A DNA stretch of 64,000 bases from the NCBI GenBank assembly GCA_030411725.1, contig MU839828.1, positions 930,001 to 994,000 of the forward strand. Direction: 5' to 3'. Under the pieces are notes generated by a model. It ran no database searches and was not told where the DNA came from. It was given only the letters and a program-made list of their open reading frames with translations. The position numbers and the translations under genes are program-made. This DNA is from Echria macrotheca (lineage: Eukaryota > Ascomycota > Sordariomycetes > Sordariales > Schizotheciaceae). Shown piece by piece: positions 20,859-32,600 of the stretch. Every line of letters begins with the position of its first letter. Within the stretch, counting starts at the first letter, position 1.

Positions 20859-21036
20859 CAGGGACATGAGGATAAAATCTGCGTTGGGCTCATTAGAAAG
20901 TATATATGTCCCTTGTCTGACACCCCAGACAAACATGTTGGATGGCTTTCTCTTTTTTTTTTTTTGTTTTTCCCCGTCCGAGGCTAACATGACTTTTTGG
21001 TCGGTGTCGGTTGCAGCTATGGATCCATCAGGCCGA

Positions 21037-22149
21037 TCATTCGGACTTGTTTAACCCCAGTCCCTGTTGACTGTTCGCACTCGATTCAAGACCGTTTTCG
21101 CTATCTTTGGACACCATGTCGAGATCGAGCTCGTTCAATTCTCTCTGCGGATTGTCGAAGCCGCGTACCCCAAGCCTCTTGAGGGCCCGCTCGACGGGCG
21201 CCTTGAGGAGCGGCGCGCAGGCGGCAATGATGATGGTCGCTTCCTCCATCCGCGAGCAAAAGAACATGTCGACCATCAAGTAGAAGCCGTCGGGAGAGGT
21301 AAAGTCGTAGGTGGCCATAAAGTACACCTTGGCGACGCAGATTCCGCTTGCGAGGAGGCAGGACCCGAGAAGGCACGACGTGAGAATCTTTTCGACGAGC
21401 GACCGTGTGAGCGAGCAGATGAGGCAGATGGGGATGATGGCGCACACTAGGTCGCTGAACAAGGAGATGCCTGAGGAGCACAAACTCGTCAGTATCTCAC
21501 CCTGTGAAGGTGGACTCCTGGGGTTGAACTGGACTTACTGATGGAGACGTATGTGAAGGACCAAACCTGGGATGGCGTGAGACATTGCGACTGTTTTATC
21601 CCGATCCTGTGGGCGATGGTCGATTCGCACTGAACCACCTGGGCGACGATATAAACCAAGATGTACACAATCTGCAACCCGAGGATCGACCAGAGCGCCA
21701 GTCTCCACCGCTTCTTGCTCGTTACCTGCAACAGAAGACAGGCGATCGAGATGCGCGCGAACCCCGACGCGATGGTGCTGAAAATGAAGGTGAGGAAGGT
21801 GAAGATACCGATCCGGGCGCTGGCGGTCGCCGAGAGATACACGGCGTGCCGACCGAATCCATTCGCGACAGCGGCCGTCGTGAGGCCGATCGAGGTACAC
21901 TTTGCGATCTAAGCACTTCCAGGTTAGGACGGACCCAGGCGATGGTCTCAACACGATGAGGGAAGGTGGTGCTCATACTATGGCGACGCTGATCGCGTAA
22001 TCCGCCGCGGTGAGGGCGTACTTGGGCCTCAGACGCGACCACAGGCGAGTGGAATAGACCACGAGAGCTATCGTGTGGAGCGCATACCCGACCCCCAGCA
22101 GCGCTGGACCTTTGTTGTCGCTCGCCGGAGGCAGCGCGTGGCCGTCCAT
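21037..22149 (-). CDS. Rhodopsin-like seven-TM protein (PTH11-related group)
   Basis: 324 aa in three exons: 22149-21979, 21908-21539, 21470-21037; introns 21978-21909 (GTATGA, CTAAC branch, TTAG) and 21538-21471 (GTAAGT...CTCAG). Seven hydrophobic helices can be traced, for example IGVFTFLT-type helix 3, LALWSILGLQIVYILVYIVAQVVQCE, FTYVSISISLFSDLVCAIIPICLI and VDMFFCSRMEEATIIIAACAPLL. The patterns W-S/A-F-T-Y-x-S ... DLVCAIIPI and the C-terminal EATIIIAACAPLLKAPV match the fungal rhodopsin domain of the PTH11 receptor family. No CFEM domain precedes it. The ligand and coupling are unknown. It is in tandem with the GMC gene, 679 bp apart. Confidence 0.85.
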
Positions 22150-22828
22150 GTCTGCCGGACGCTAGGCATCTGGAGGCGGCAACCACCAGAACGCTACAGA
22201 CCCGGGAGCCGCTGGGCCCATGGAACGGGCGATAGTTATGGGGTTCTCGGGTCGGGACGAGGGCAGAGTCTCGGGGATCGGGATGGGCGCGGGCTGAGGG
22301 GTTTTACAGTCGGTCCTAATGGCGATAGCCGCCCATCTGACGCCTGTCAGGCCACCTGGGAGGTGGCGGGGACGACCCGACAACACGGTCGATCCTCGGG
22401 GCGCTCCGGAATCGTGCCGCGGCGGCCAAGAGGCAGGGATCCGCGACGCTGCGAGGGCCCGTCACAACGCCATGCAGCGTCGGACCGGGGAGTTTGCGGG
22501 CTTCAGCTCTCAGCCTCAGAATCACGGGAAGCTTGACTTGATCCTACATCGTCCTCGGGCCGCGTTATCAACAATTATATAACATTCCGTATCTATACAT
22601 TGATGAAGCCGGCAAAGTCTACCTTATTTAGAGTCACCGGCCAAGCTTCCGGACCGAGCCGGCAAAGTCCGTGACCTCCCCGGCACGGTACCGGGGTGTT
22701 CGGCTTGGCATCCAGCCCAACCCCCACAATCCTTCAGGGGGGGACGCCCCGGGCCGTGATGACAAGACATTGGTGGAAATTGGGTGTCCTTTTGTTCGGC
22801 TCGATGCACATGCACGCCGCCCAGTTCA
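22150..22828. other. Intergenic region
   Basis: 679 bp between two minus-strand genes. It is GC-rich with some short frames but holds no recognisable gene; it should hold the promoter of the 7-TM gene. Confidence 0.4.
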
Positions 22829-24876
22829 TCACCTCCACGTCTTGACCAGAATGTCCGCCGCCTTCTCCCCGACGGCGTACGCCACCGAGCTCAAGTGCGA
22901 GCTCGGAAGATACGGGAGCACGCTCATGTCGGCCACCCGCAGCCCGGCGGCGCCGTGCACCCTGAGGTCGGCATCGACGACACCGCCCTTGTCCCGCGGC
23001 AGCATGGCGGCCGTGCAGCATGGATGCATGAACGAGAGGACCATGGAGCTCTTGATGTACTCGATGAGCTGGGCGTCGGTTTGCACCGCCGGCCCGGGGG
23101 TGACTTCAGCCGCGCCGAACTGTTTGAGCGCTGTGGTTTTTGTGACCCTTTGCAGATACTTGACGTGGGCTGCGTAGATATCAAAATCCACGGGGTTGGA
23201 GCCCGTGCCGTACTGCACTACGGGGACCTGCAGTTTGTCGGTGAGGTTGAGGCGGACCGTCCCGCGGCTGAGCGGGTGCAGGTTGACGGCGCGCAGGGAC
23301 GTGCCGGTCGCGAACGTCGACTCGATGCTGGGGGCATGTGGGTTGCTCAAGAGGTCGGCAATTTTGGACAGCTGTTCGTTGTAACCGGCTACCATGCTTG
23401 CATCGGATCTGTAGTCGGCGGGGAGGTATGATGCCGCGGACCCATCGGCGATCATCGAACGGATTCTTTCGATGATCGTCTGGGATGTGGTCGTGATGTT
23501 CCGCAGAGGAACGAAGATGGCGCTATTGGAGTTGGCCAACGTGTACGGGCCCCGGGCTGGAATCTCGTTGAAACCGGCCACGGCGTCGGCAAGGAACGCC
23601 GGGTCGGCCATGGCGGAAGGCAAGGGATACCAATCTCCTGGCTTCGAATCTATTGTCCGGCCGTCAGTGTAAGGCAGTCAGAAGGCATGGGTGCATCCGG
23701 TACTAACAGTTCCACGAGACGCCGGACCCGGAATGGTCTTGAAAGTTGGAGCCGACACCAGGCAGATCGACGACAACGTCAATGCCGGCGTCTTTGAGTA
23801 TCGACTTCTTGCCGAAGCCGCTCCTCTGCAAGATTGCTGGCGTGTGAAACGCGCCGGCCGCGATTACGACCTCAGCTTTGGCCGTGAGATTGCGGAGCGT
23901 GCTGTCAGCCAGGGATCGAATCTCGACCAGAGGCGGCCCCCGTTGCGGCCCTTTGGGATACACGACACGGACGACCTGGTGTTTGACCAAAAGGTCATAA
24001 TTCGGCCGACTGGCGTTGACGGCGGTGTAGTGGCCGATGCCGGCATGCGAGCGACGAGCGGTTACCGGATCTTGCGAGATGGGTATCCAACAGAGTGCGT
24101 CTTTGTCGCCTCCGGCGCACTCTCGACGCGGGGGTATGCCCATCTCCGCCCAGGCGTCCCGGACTCCATGGTGATCCGCCCACAGGAATGGCGGAAAGCT
24201 TGAATAAATGGGCCCGGGTCCGTACACGGAACTGTCCCAGGTGAAGTTGTACTTCTGCGCTACAGCGGCCAGCGGTGCGGTGAAGTTGACGCTCTTTTTG
24301 AAGAAGGGGTATACATCATCCCAGCCCCACTGGCTCTGACCGGGTCTTCCTCTTCCCGAGCAGGATGACCACGAGTCTAAGTCGTAGCGGGAGGGACGGT
24401 CAAAGAACTGGCCGTTGATGGCGCTGCTCCCACCTACCACCTTTCCAGCCAGGACGAACGCTGAAGCATTCTTCACGTCGGGTATGGGCTGGGATTGCAC
24501 GATGAAATAGCTGGCCGAGGCACCGATGCCGCCCCAGACAGCCAGCGGCGGGTCAAAGATGCCAGGGGCGTACTCGACCTCGCCATACTCCACAACAAGA
24601 ACAGTTTCTATTTATTGACGGTCAGCTGGCTTTCCGGGGTGAGGAACCGGGAGAGGCAAGGGGATATGACAGACTCTTGGGAAAAGCTTGCGTCAACCGG
24701 TCGGCCACTGTCAAACCCGTGGTGCCGCCACCCGCAATGATGAAGTCGTAAGACGGGCGGAGCTGGGATACCTGTCGCTTGACGTTAAAAACAACCGATG
24801 GTGCGGCAATGACCGGCAACACCAGAGCCCCGAAAATCAGTGTGGCTGATAACATGTTGGTTAGCTGCGTGTGCAT
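22829..24876 (-). CDS. Secreted GMC-family FAD oxidoreductase
   Basis: 640 aa, three exons: 24876-24675, 24607-23708, 23649-22829. Intron 1 (24674-24608) starts GTCTGT, a weaker donor, but the join gives AFPKKTVLVVEYGE as expected; intron 2 (23707-23650) is GTTAGT...AATAG. The signal peptide ends near VIAAPS. The FAD-binding motif is YDFIIAGGGTTGLTVADRL, followed by LAGKVVGGSSAINGQFFDRP. The C-terminal block has both active-site histidines: MHPCCTAAMLPRDKGGVVD and PSSHLSSVAYAV. The family oxidises alcohols or sugars using FAD, or performs ring closures as in versicolorin B synthase; the HPCCTAAM form is common in uncharacterised fungal members. Several N-glycosylation sites (NFT, NAS, NIT) fit secretion. 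The substrate cannot be assigned. A start at 24855 (MLSATLIFG) is also possible. Confidence 0.9.
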
Positions 24877-26357
24877 GTGTGTTCAGTCATCAACGCCAGG
24901 CGTGAGAGCGGTTGGTACTGGAGACAGTCTCGCGACCAAGGTCGCGTGCTCGCGGTTCATCGCCCTCACCAATAACATGCAGGTTGACTAAATTGGAGTG
25001 CTGACAATTCTCCGAAATTACAGATATTGCGGAATGAGGCGAAGCGGATGCGGGGTACCTAGCTGTTTATGAGGTGGACAGGACGGGAATGCAATACTAC
25101 CTTGGTCTTGGGGAAGCTTGATTGCTAATTTCTTGGAGGCAAGGGGATGCCAGACGCTGGGTTGTTCCGGGTTCTTCAGCCTCAAACCGACGAATACATA
25201 TTTTCATACACACCATTGAAGTCAGCCTAGCACGCATCCCCTCCTTTCCATGGCGTGCCCTTTCCATTGAGACATCGAACATCCGTTCCACCATGTTCAG
25301 CGGACAGATCCTCCGGCCGTTATCTTCATAGCTCATAAGTCATCTCTGGTAAAGTAATAATTAAACCGGCTAACGGAACTGTTGTCATCAGCATTTCAAA
25401 ATAGAGTTGTCCAGTTCGGTTCTGGAATTGTGACTTTCAGTTCCTAGACATGGCGGGAATCTGACGAGGGCATGCAATTAGTAAACGATAAGCTTCTCAG
25501 AGCAGCCTTCGACAGAGACCGGAGTCATCTCAACTTCTGAGCTGGTCCAACGACGTGTTGAGAGGGAGGCGGAGCATCGACATGTTAGTAGGTAGTTTGA
25601 AAGACTACTATTTTGGCCATCCCACATTGGGTAGGGAATAGGGATTATATCCGGTCACTCGGGTTCTTTCGGGGAGGGTACTAGATGTGGTAAGAAGTCT
25701 CTGCGACGTGGGCATCTGAAACGACGTTTAGGTTTGCCGGGATCAATTGCCGAGCTGCACAGGCGTGTTCGGGGCTGACTGCACAACATTCTCCGGCTGC
25801 AGTGCCGAAATAGAGTCACAAATCCACGAAAGCAGGTGGCGGTGAGGTTGAGTTTGAGCGTACCAGGCAGCTGACTTACACAGAAAACGGAGCTTATAGT
25901 AAGATACACTGCCTTGCGCATCATGAGTTTTGTCCCTCAGCTTCTATTCCCGCTTTGAAGTCCCACTTCGTAGCTCGCCTCATTCACGGATCCATGTTGA
26001 CGACCGCCTGTGGCTCCAGCATTGGCTGTGTTCAACTCCTCGTGACAATAAGCAAGGACTCCATATTACCAGGAGTGGCAGGACAAACATGGGGGACTCC
26101 GTATGATCATGGCGCCTAGCTCCAGGACCGAAGGCGCTCTCGAGTATTTAACCTCTGGCTTCATTGCAACTATGTCCTAGATCATCTCCAGCATCAACCC
26201 AAGCAACTTTTCTCTGAGCATCTTCTTTTCTCTTTTTTTTTTTTTTCCTTTTTTCTTTTCTTCTCATTTTCCAGGTTTCCTATTCACTAGCCTTTGTGCT
26301 TCTGTCCATAATATTTCCAACTTCCACGTCATTCACTAACCTCGAAAAAACGACAAG
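24877..26357. other. 1.48-kb intergenic region
   Basis: It holds the promoters of two divergent genes. A pyrimidine-rich tract (about 26220-26275, long T runs) lies just upstream of the small secreted protein gene, a common feature of strong fungal promoters. GAGTATTTAACC near 26135-26150 may be TATA-like. No gene is seen. Confidence 0.45.
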
Positions 26358-27023
26358 ATGAAGTCCTTCGCTGCCGCTGTCTTCCTCCTGTCCAGCATTA
26401 CCGGAACCATCGCCGCCCCTTCGGGAGCCAAAGTGACGAGACAGAACTCCTGCCCGTCTGCGGGAGACATCACAGACAACATCAACGGCTGGCAGAACGA
26501 TATTAACAGCGTCAATGGCTTCCTCAATTCCGTGGCGAGCCTCACATCTGTTGTTGACATCTCAAACGGCGCCGTTAATGCCCTTAGCTCTGCCGAGGAT
26601 GGTAAGCACCCCCCCAGTACTCTCCAGCCACCCAAGTTGCCTCTATTCCTATAATCGCTCCAGGGCAAGTGCTTATACAATTACTCTACAGAGCCCAACC
26701 GCCTGATGTTCTTCGCCCAGCTGTGCAGCTGCGGCTCCTCGGCCTGTAACTCCGACTTCTCAGCGGCCGTGTCGGCGCTCCAGTCCCAGTTTGGCGGCGT
26801 GCTCTCGAATCTCATCGACGCGGCCAACGACGTCAACACCATCGCCTCCCCCAACCCGGCCTCGGTTGTCGCACCCCAGATTAATAACATCAACCAGCTG
26901 CGTTGCTGCGTGGTGCTGCCTTCGGCCCAGACTATCTTCACCAACGCGGCCGCAAGTGTCGCCGGTGTTTCCGCTTCGACCAGCGTTGCCAGGGAGAATG
27001 CTTGCAGCAGCATTACTTGCTAA
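26358..27023 (+). CDS. Small secreted protein with eight cysteines
   Basis: 191 aa, exons 26358-26601 and 26692-27023; intron 26602-26691 (GTAAGC...TACAG) joins SSAED to EPNRLMFF. The signal peptide is MKSFAAAVFLLSSITGTIAA. The mature part is mostly amphipathic helix (ITDNINGWQNDINSVNGFLNSV) and carries eight Cys in the order C, C-x-C-x4-C, CC, C, C. The spacing is not that of hydrophobins. I do not recognise the family with certainty; it looks like the small secreted, cell-wall or surface-associated proteins of filamentous fungi, some of which are effector candidates. A TC-rich promoter tract suggests high expression. Confidence 0.75.
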
Positions 27024-27940
27024 AATCACCTGATGTGTGTGGTCTAGCATAGCCATCGGCGTTTGGGGGTCAGAGTGAACGTGTGCAAAGGGTTAATATG
27101 GAACGGGACGCTTTGGTGCTACATGAAAAACAACAAAAAAAAATTGTCCGAGGGGCGAGAAGCGTGAGGTGCATGCGTCTCGGTGGGAGGCGGCATGGGA
27201 GGTGTTATTTGGGTTTACGTTTGCTTTCTAACCTGGGGATGCAAATTCCCCGACGACGCTCCTTAATGTTGGGTTGCTTGTACACAAATAGCAGATAGTC
27301 ATGTAGATAGTCCATCCAGAACCCTTGTCCTGATGGCAACGTGGTGATATCCCGAGTCCACGAATGTTTGCTTTACAAGCAGCGCCTGCCATTGGACCAT
27401 CTTCTGTGCTCATGGTTGAACAGTTCGGAGAACGCTGGCGAGAGGCGGGTTCCAGTAAGCTCGACCAGAAACGGGGGAGACCCGGGCCTACCGGGGATTA
27501 CTATTCCGGTCCGCCCGTCAGGAATCGCCGATTCTGTGCCGCCCAGCTTTGGCAGTCAAGATTTACCGAGAACCAATGGCAGTCACAATTCTTCCTCCCG
27601 TTGTTTCACGGCATGTTTGGCTTGCTAAGTAAGCCGGGCTTAATTACATCACCTACCCCGCGGGTGCAATGGGTTGGATTGCGTGACCGCCTATGAAACG
27701 TCGCGCCGCGAGATTCCTTATTCAGACTGACAGATTAGTCACGGCCATACAGTTTCGATGATACCATCTTGATGCTGTTATATATACATAATGGTGAATG
27801 TGCTGTTGAGGTTAACAAGCAAGCTCATCCTCGGCGGATAACATTTCTTTTCCATTACGATATTTAACACAACTCTATCGTCAAGACCCGTTCTTTATCT
27901 TTCACTGTACTAGTCTCCAAAAGAGGAAAACCCAGACACA
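27024..27940. other. 0.9-kb intergenic region
   Basis: Between two plus-strand genes. It contains the 3' flank of the small secreted protein gene and the promoter of the reductase gene. No convincing gene or repeat. Confidence 0.4.
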
Positions 27941-29307
27941 ATGGCCGCGCAGACCGTCGTATCAGAAGGCATATTCCACGGCCTCCCAACTTTTCCGGAG
28001 CATGATGGCAAGACATACACGGCAATTGTGACGGGCGCAAATGGAATTACCGGGGCGCACATCTTGCGCACGCTTGTGAATGCGCCGAAACGATGGTCCA
28101 GGATATACGCCCTCAGCCGCAAACCACCAACGGTTCCCCTTGGCGACCGCGTGACCTTTGTATCCGTCGATTTCCTCAATGAGCCAGGAATTATCGCCAA
28201 AACCCTACATGAAAACAACGTGTCGGCGTAAGTAAACCTCCATATCCATCTCGACATGCCATGCTGATGATCCCCAGCGACTTCGCCTTCTTCACATCAT
28301 ACCTCCAACCACCACCCAAAGAAGGCCAGGGCCTCTGGTCCGACGTCGACGAGATGGAACGCGTCAACGTCTCCCTCCTATCCAACTTCCTCACGGCACT
28401 AACCATGTCCCGCATCATCCCCCAGCGCTTCGTCCTCCAGACCGGCGCGAAGCACTACGGCATACACCTCGGCCCGCCGCTCACCCCCGAGGCCGAGACG
28501 GACCCGCGCTTCCTCGCCGTGCCCAACTTCTACTACCCCCAGGAGGACCTGCTCTGGGAGTGGGCCGGCATTCACAACGTCGGCTGGAACGTCACGCGGC
28601 CAGGGTTCATCGTCGGCGCCGTGCGCGACGCGGCCATGAATGTCCCCTACGGGTTGGCGCTCTACGCCGCCGTGCAAAAGGAGCTCGGGCGCAGCGTGGA
28701 GTTTCCCGGCGATGTGGACGCGTGGGACGCCGAGAACCACATGTCGAGTGCCAAGCTGATTGGGCGCCATGCCGAGTGGGCTGTGCTCAGTCCGCAGACG
28801 AGGAATCAGGCGCTGAATATCAGCGACGGGAGCATGTTTAGCTGGGGCAAGTTTTTCCCCATGTTGGCGGCGGCGTATGGGATTGGCTATGAGACGCCCG
28901 AGACGGACGACGCAAAGTTTACGACGGTGACGATGCCGGTTAGTCCGCCGCCGAGGGGGTTTGGGCCGCCTGGGCGGTTCCGGTTTGCGTGGACGTTTGA
29001 GGGGTGGGCGCGGAAACCGGAGGTCAGGGAGTCTTGGGCGAGGCTGAGGAAGCGTGAGGGGCTGGTGTTCTCTAGGGATCCTTTTGACCAGCGGAATGTC
29101 AAGGACATTTTTGGGCTTCTTGATGCGGCTATCCTGGCACCGTGGGGAAGGAGCATGAGTGTTACCAAGAATCGCAAGTTGGGATGGCATGGATTTGTGG
29201 ATTCGGCCGAGGGCATCTTTGACAGTATCAAGGAGATGGCCGAGATGAAGATGGTCCCTATGCCGATAAAGACTCAGGATATTGAGGTTTCGTATCACGG
29301 GTATTGA
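27941..29307 (+). CDS. PRISE-type short-chain reductase (progesterone 5-beta-reductase/iridoid synthase-like)
   Basis: 438 aa, exons 27941-28227 and 28278-29307; intron 28228-28277 (GTAAGT...CCCCAG) joins NNVSA to DFAFF. A Rossmann fold is marked by TGANGITG (about residues 31-38). The SDR-family Lys motif is TGAKHY (Lys154) and the PRISE signature NFYY (Tyr182 region) occurs in VPNFYYPQEDLLWE. PRISE enzymes use NADPH to reduce the double bond of enones or enals. The substrate here is unknown. No signal peptide is seen, so it is probably cytosolic. It is convergent with the ABCC exporter (337 bp between stops), which makes it a possible tailoring enzyme of the NRPS locus, but it could equally belong outside it. 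Confidence 0.85.
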
Positions 29308-29644
29308 GTTGGTTCGGATTTAAAGTTTGGGTTTGGGTTTGGGTTTGGGTTAAACAGTGATCTAGGAGAATAAACATACATTGCCTTTCATTTTTTTCAC
29401 GACTTACTTGTGTGAACCTCTCTCGGCATTTATTAGAGTTCAATTCTGAGATCAAACCCGGACATCACTTGGAGCAATTTTTTAAGTACATGAGGGTAAG
29501 GAATGCACTGAGGCTACCGAATTACCAAGACGATACCTCCGATTAACATCCGACAGGGCGAAGCTGTGAAAAGAGATGACTTTTCCAAAGACACAAAAAG
29601 ACCGTTACCGCCCTCGAAATAGAACTGGTGAGACTAAAAAAGGT
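29308..29644. other. Convergent intergenic region with telomere-like repeat
   Basis: 337 bp of 3' flank shared by the reductase and the exporter. The only notable element is the TTTGGG array at 29326-29349. Confidence 0.5.
29326..29349 (+). repeat. TTTGGG tandem array (4 copies)
   Basis: Four perfect copies of TTTGGG, only 19 nt past the stop codon of the reductase gene. It differs by one base from the standard fungal telomere unit TTAGGG. Confidence 0.85.
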
Positions 29645-32600
29645 TTACCATGCGCATTCCTCCCGATTCTGCTGATCACTGTGATACAAACGAGCGAAGG
29701 CGGACCCGGGTGTATCGAGGAGAGCATACGGGCTCCCCAGTTCGACAATCTTTCCGGAGTCAAGAACAGCAACTTTGTCAAAGTCCATGATCGTGTCCAA
29801 TCTGTGTGCAATAGCAATGATGGTGTGCTGCGCAAACTTCTTGCGAATAACTCTTTGCACGACGTCTTCTGTCTGCGGATCGATACTATTTCCTTGTTAG
29901 CACAGTCCTATTAACAAAATTGACATGCCGGCATACCTGCTCGTTGCTTCATCGAGCACCAAGATCGTGCTGTGTCGGAGCATGGCCCGAGCCAGGCAGA
30001 AGAGTTGCTTCTGCCCAGACGACAAATTCAACGATTCAATGTCAGCATCCAGTCCACCGCCATTATTCACCACATCCATGAGTTGGACGCAGCCCAAAGC
30101 TTCCTTGATGGCATCGTCTCCAACGAATCCTGTGGGATCGGCGTTGAGACGGACCGAGCCCTTGAGCAGAAACGGCTGCTGCGAGACGCCGACAATGCGG
30201 CGTCGTACCTCTTCTCTGGGAATGGTGCTCAGGTCGATGCCATCGACAGCGATCGACCCAGACTCCCAGTCAGCAATTCGGAAGAGACTCATGATAAGTG
30301 AAGTCTTTCCACTCCCGGTTCTGCCACATATTGCGACCTTATCGCCGGCTCTGATGGACAGCGTAATGTCCCGCAGCACTTTGTTCTCGCTGTTACATCT
30401 TAGCATCCCGTCGCCCTCGTGAAGACATGGTTCAACTTACCCGTAAGTAACGCAAAGACTGTTGATATCGATTGCACCCGCAGAGGGCCAGTCGGGCGGG
30501 GGCAACTGGTCCTCTCCAGGACCGTCCTCCCCGGCGGTAGTCTCCGTGAAGCTCTTGATGCGCGCCACCGAGCCGATATGTGTCTCGAGGGTGGTCCAGA
30601 ACGTCACGAGCAACTTCACATGTTGGCTAAACTGGATCACCCCGATCAGAGCCAGTCCGATGCCTCCAGCCGTCACGGTTCCGCGCAGGCTGACCACCAG
30701 GACGATCAGCAACACAGCCACAGCCGCAACCACAAGGTCCAGAACAAGAGTGAGCCAGCGCTGGACTGCGAATAAGAGGTAAAACGGCCGCTGCGAGCGA
30801 TCCAACAAGGTGTGATTCTTGTCCTCGAGTTGCTGTTCCCAGCCAAAGGCTCGGATGGTGACGAGACCTCGGAGAGACTCCTCGAATAGGGTATAAAGCG
30901 GCGCCTTTGCTTCTAAGTCCATGAGCCGGAGTTGTCGCGAGGTGCGGAGATAGACTTTCTGGATCAGGTATAGGACCGCCAGAACGATGGGGAAGGAGAC
31001 GGCAGCGTATACAGAACCGACCCCGATGAGAACCATTTGAGCGATGCAGAGCACGAAAGCTGTTTGGGCATTGGTTAGCTCAGGATCCACATGAAACAAA
31101 ATTGTCTTACTGGTAAACGTGTTGAGTGCGGCGATGGGCAGTTCCATGTCGATTAGCTGGAGGTCCTGGCTGAAACGGTTGAGAATCTCTCCCGAGTCGG
31201 TATTGACGAAGAATGACATCGGGGCACTTTTGCCGTTAGTGAGAATATTGTAGGAGGCCAACCTTGGAGTCGGTAGTGGGACAAAACGTACTTGAGTACC
31301 GTTCCAAGCAGCGACAGATGGAAGCTCTCTCCTGACCGCGGAACCATGGTGATGATCATTTGCCTGGATGAGCAAAATGTGTCAGGTTTTGTTCGCTCTG
31401 GTCATTGATTCAACTCACCAGCAACTGATGGCCAAACAAACAATAGCGGCAGCTCCGAGGGCAGCGTAGACGCCCAGCCAGTATCCAAGGCGGCTGTTGG
31501 GTGCAGAGTCGTTTGCTGCAGCCCACCATTGTACCCAGACAGCTATGCCAGGAGTTAGTTTCTGGTGTATTAGAGCTGAAGAAAACGCGGAGCTACTCAC
31601 TTGGAAAGGAGATGCAGAATATGAACCCTACGATAGCCACGACAAAGATTAGGGTCGCGAGGATGCCAACCGACCTGATGTAGTACAGATAAATCTGCAC
31701 ATCGCCGGTCTGTCGGCTCGTCATATCATGGGTATCGTCGTTGCGCGCAATGTCGCTCGAGGTCGCCGAAGTGGAAGACTCGGTCTCCTTGGAACATACA
31801 ACCAGTTCAGAGTTGCGTTGGTCGCTGGAAGATAAGAAGTCCACTTTCTCGGATTCCGAGATGGCCAGCTCAGCGGCATCGTCCGTCTTCTCAGAGGAAA
31901 TAGACAGGGCGTAGCTACTATCTTTTTTCAGTTCTTGCAGGGACGTTTTGCCCTCGACACGGCCATCCGGGCTGATGGCAATGATATAGTCTGCGTTGGA
32001 GAGGTGCTTGGCTGCCAACCATCGTGTTAGCGTAGTTCTTCCCGAATCAGGGGGAGTAATGAAGTATCGACTCACCAGAAGACGAAACTAGGACCACTGT
32101 GGTATGGAGCTTGCGCAACAACCCGTCTTTGCCAAGGAGGCTCTCGAAGACGTGGTTCTCTGTTGTTCTGTCAAGTCCGCTGAACGAATCGTCCAGGACA
32201 CACAGCTCCATATGTGAGTACACGGCACGAGCGAGGGCCTATGAGAACTTAGTGTTAGACGAAGAGACAGGTCGAGGAAACCGGGTGGATTCGCATACAA
32301 TTCGCTGGCTTTGTCCTCCGCTCAGCGCGACTCCCCCACTCCCGATCGGGGACAGGTCGCCTTGAGGGAGTTGCCGAAAGTCTTGTCCTAGTGCACACGC
32401 GCCCACGACCTGAGCATACCACTTCTCGTCGTATTCCGAGTTGCCGGTGATGGTATCGCGAATGGTGCCATTGATATGCCATGGGTTCTGAGCGCAGTAA
32501 GCCGCACCGGTAGAGTCAACAAGTACCGACCCTGCCATGGGACGGATCTCGCCAAGCAATGCATGTAAGAGAGTGGTCTTGCCACAGCCAACCGGGCCGA

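Noticed and set aside
26223..26260. T-rich tract as transposon poly-A/T tail
   Set aside because: No target-site duplication or element ORF; it fits a pyrimidine-rich fungal promoter.
28399..29298. Long antisense frame (299 codons) under the reductase
   Set aside because: Arg/Pro/His-rich shadow of a GC-rich gene; the sense strand has the PRISE motifs.
29326..29349. Subtelomeric location
   Set aside because: Only four variant units, and normal unique genes lie on both sides; no telomere end or subtelomeric helicase is seen.
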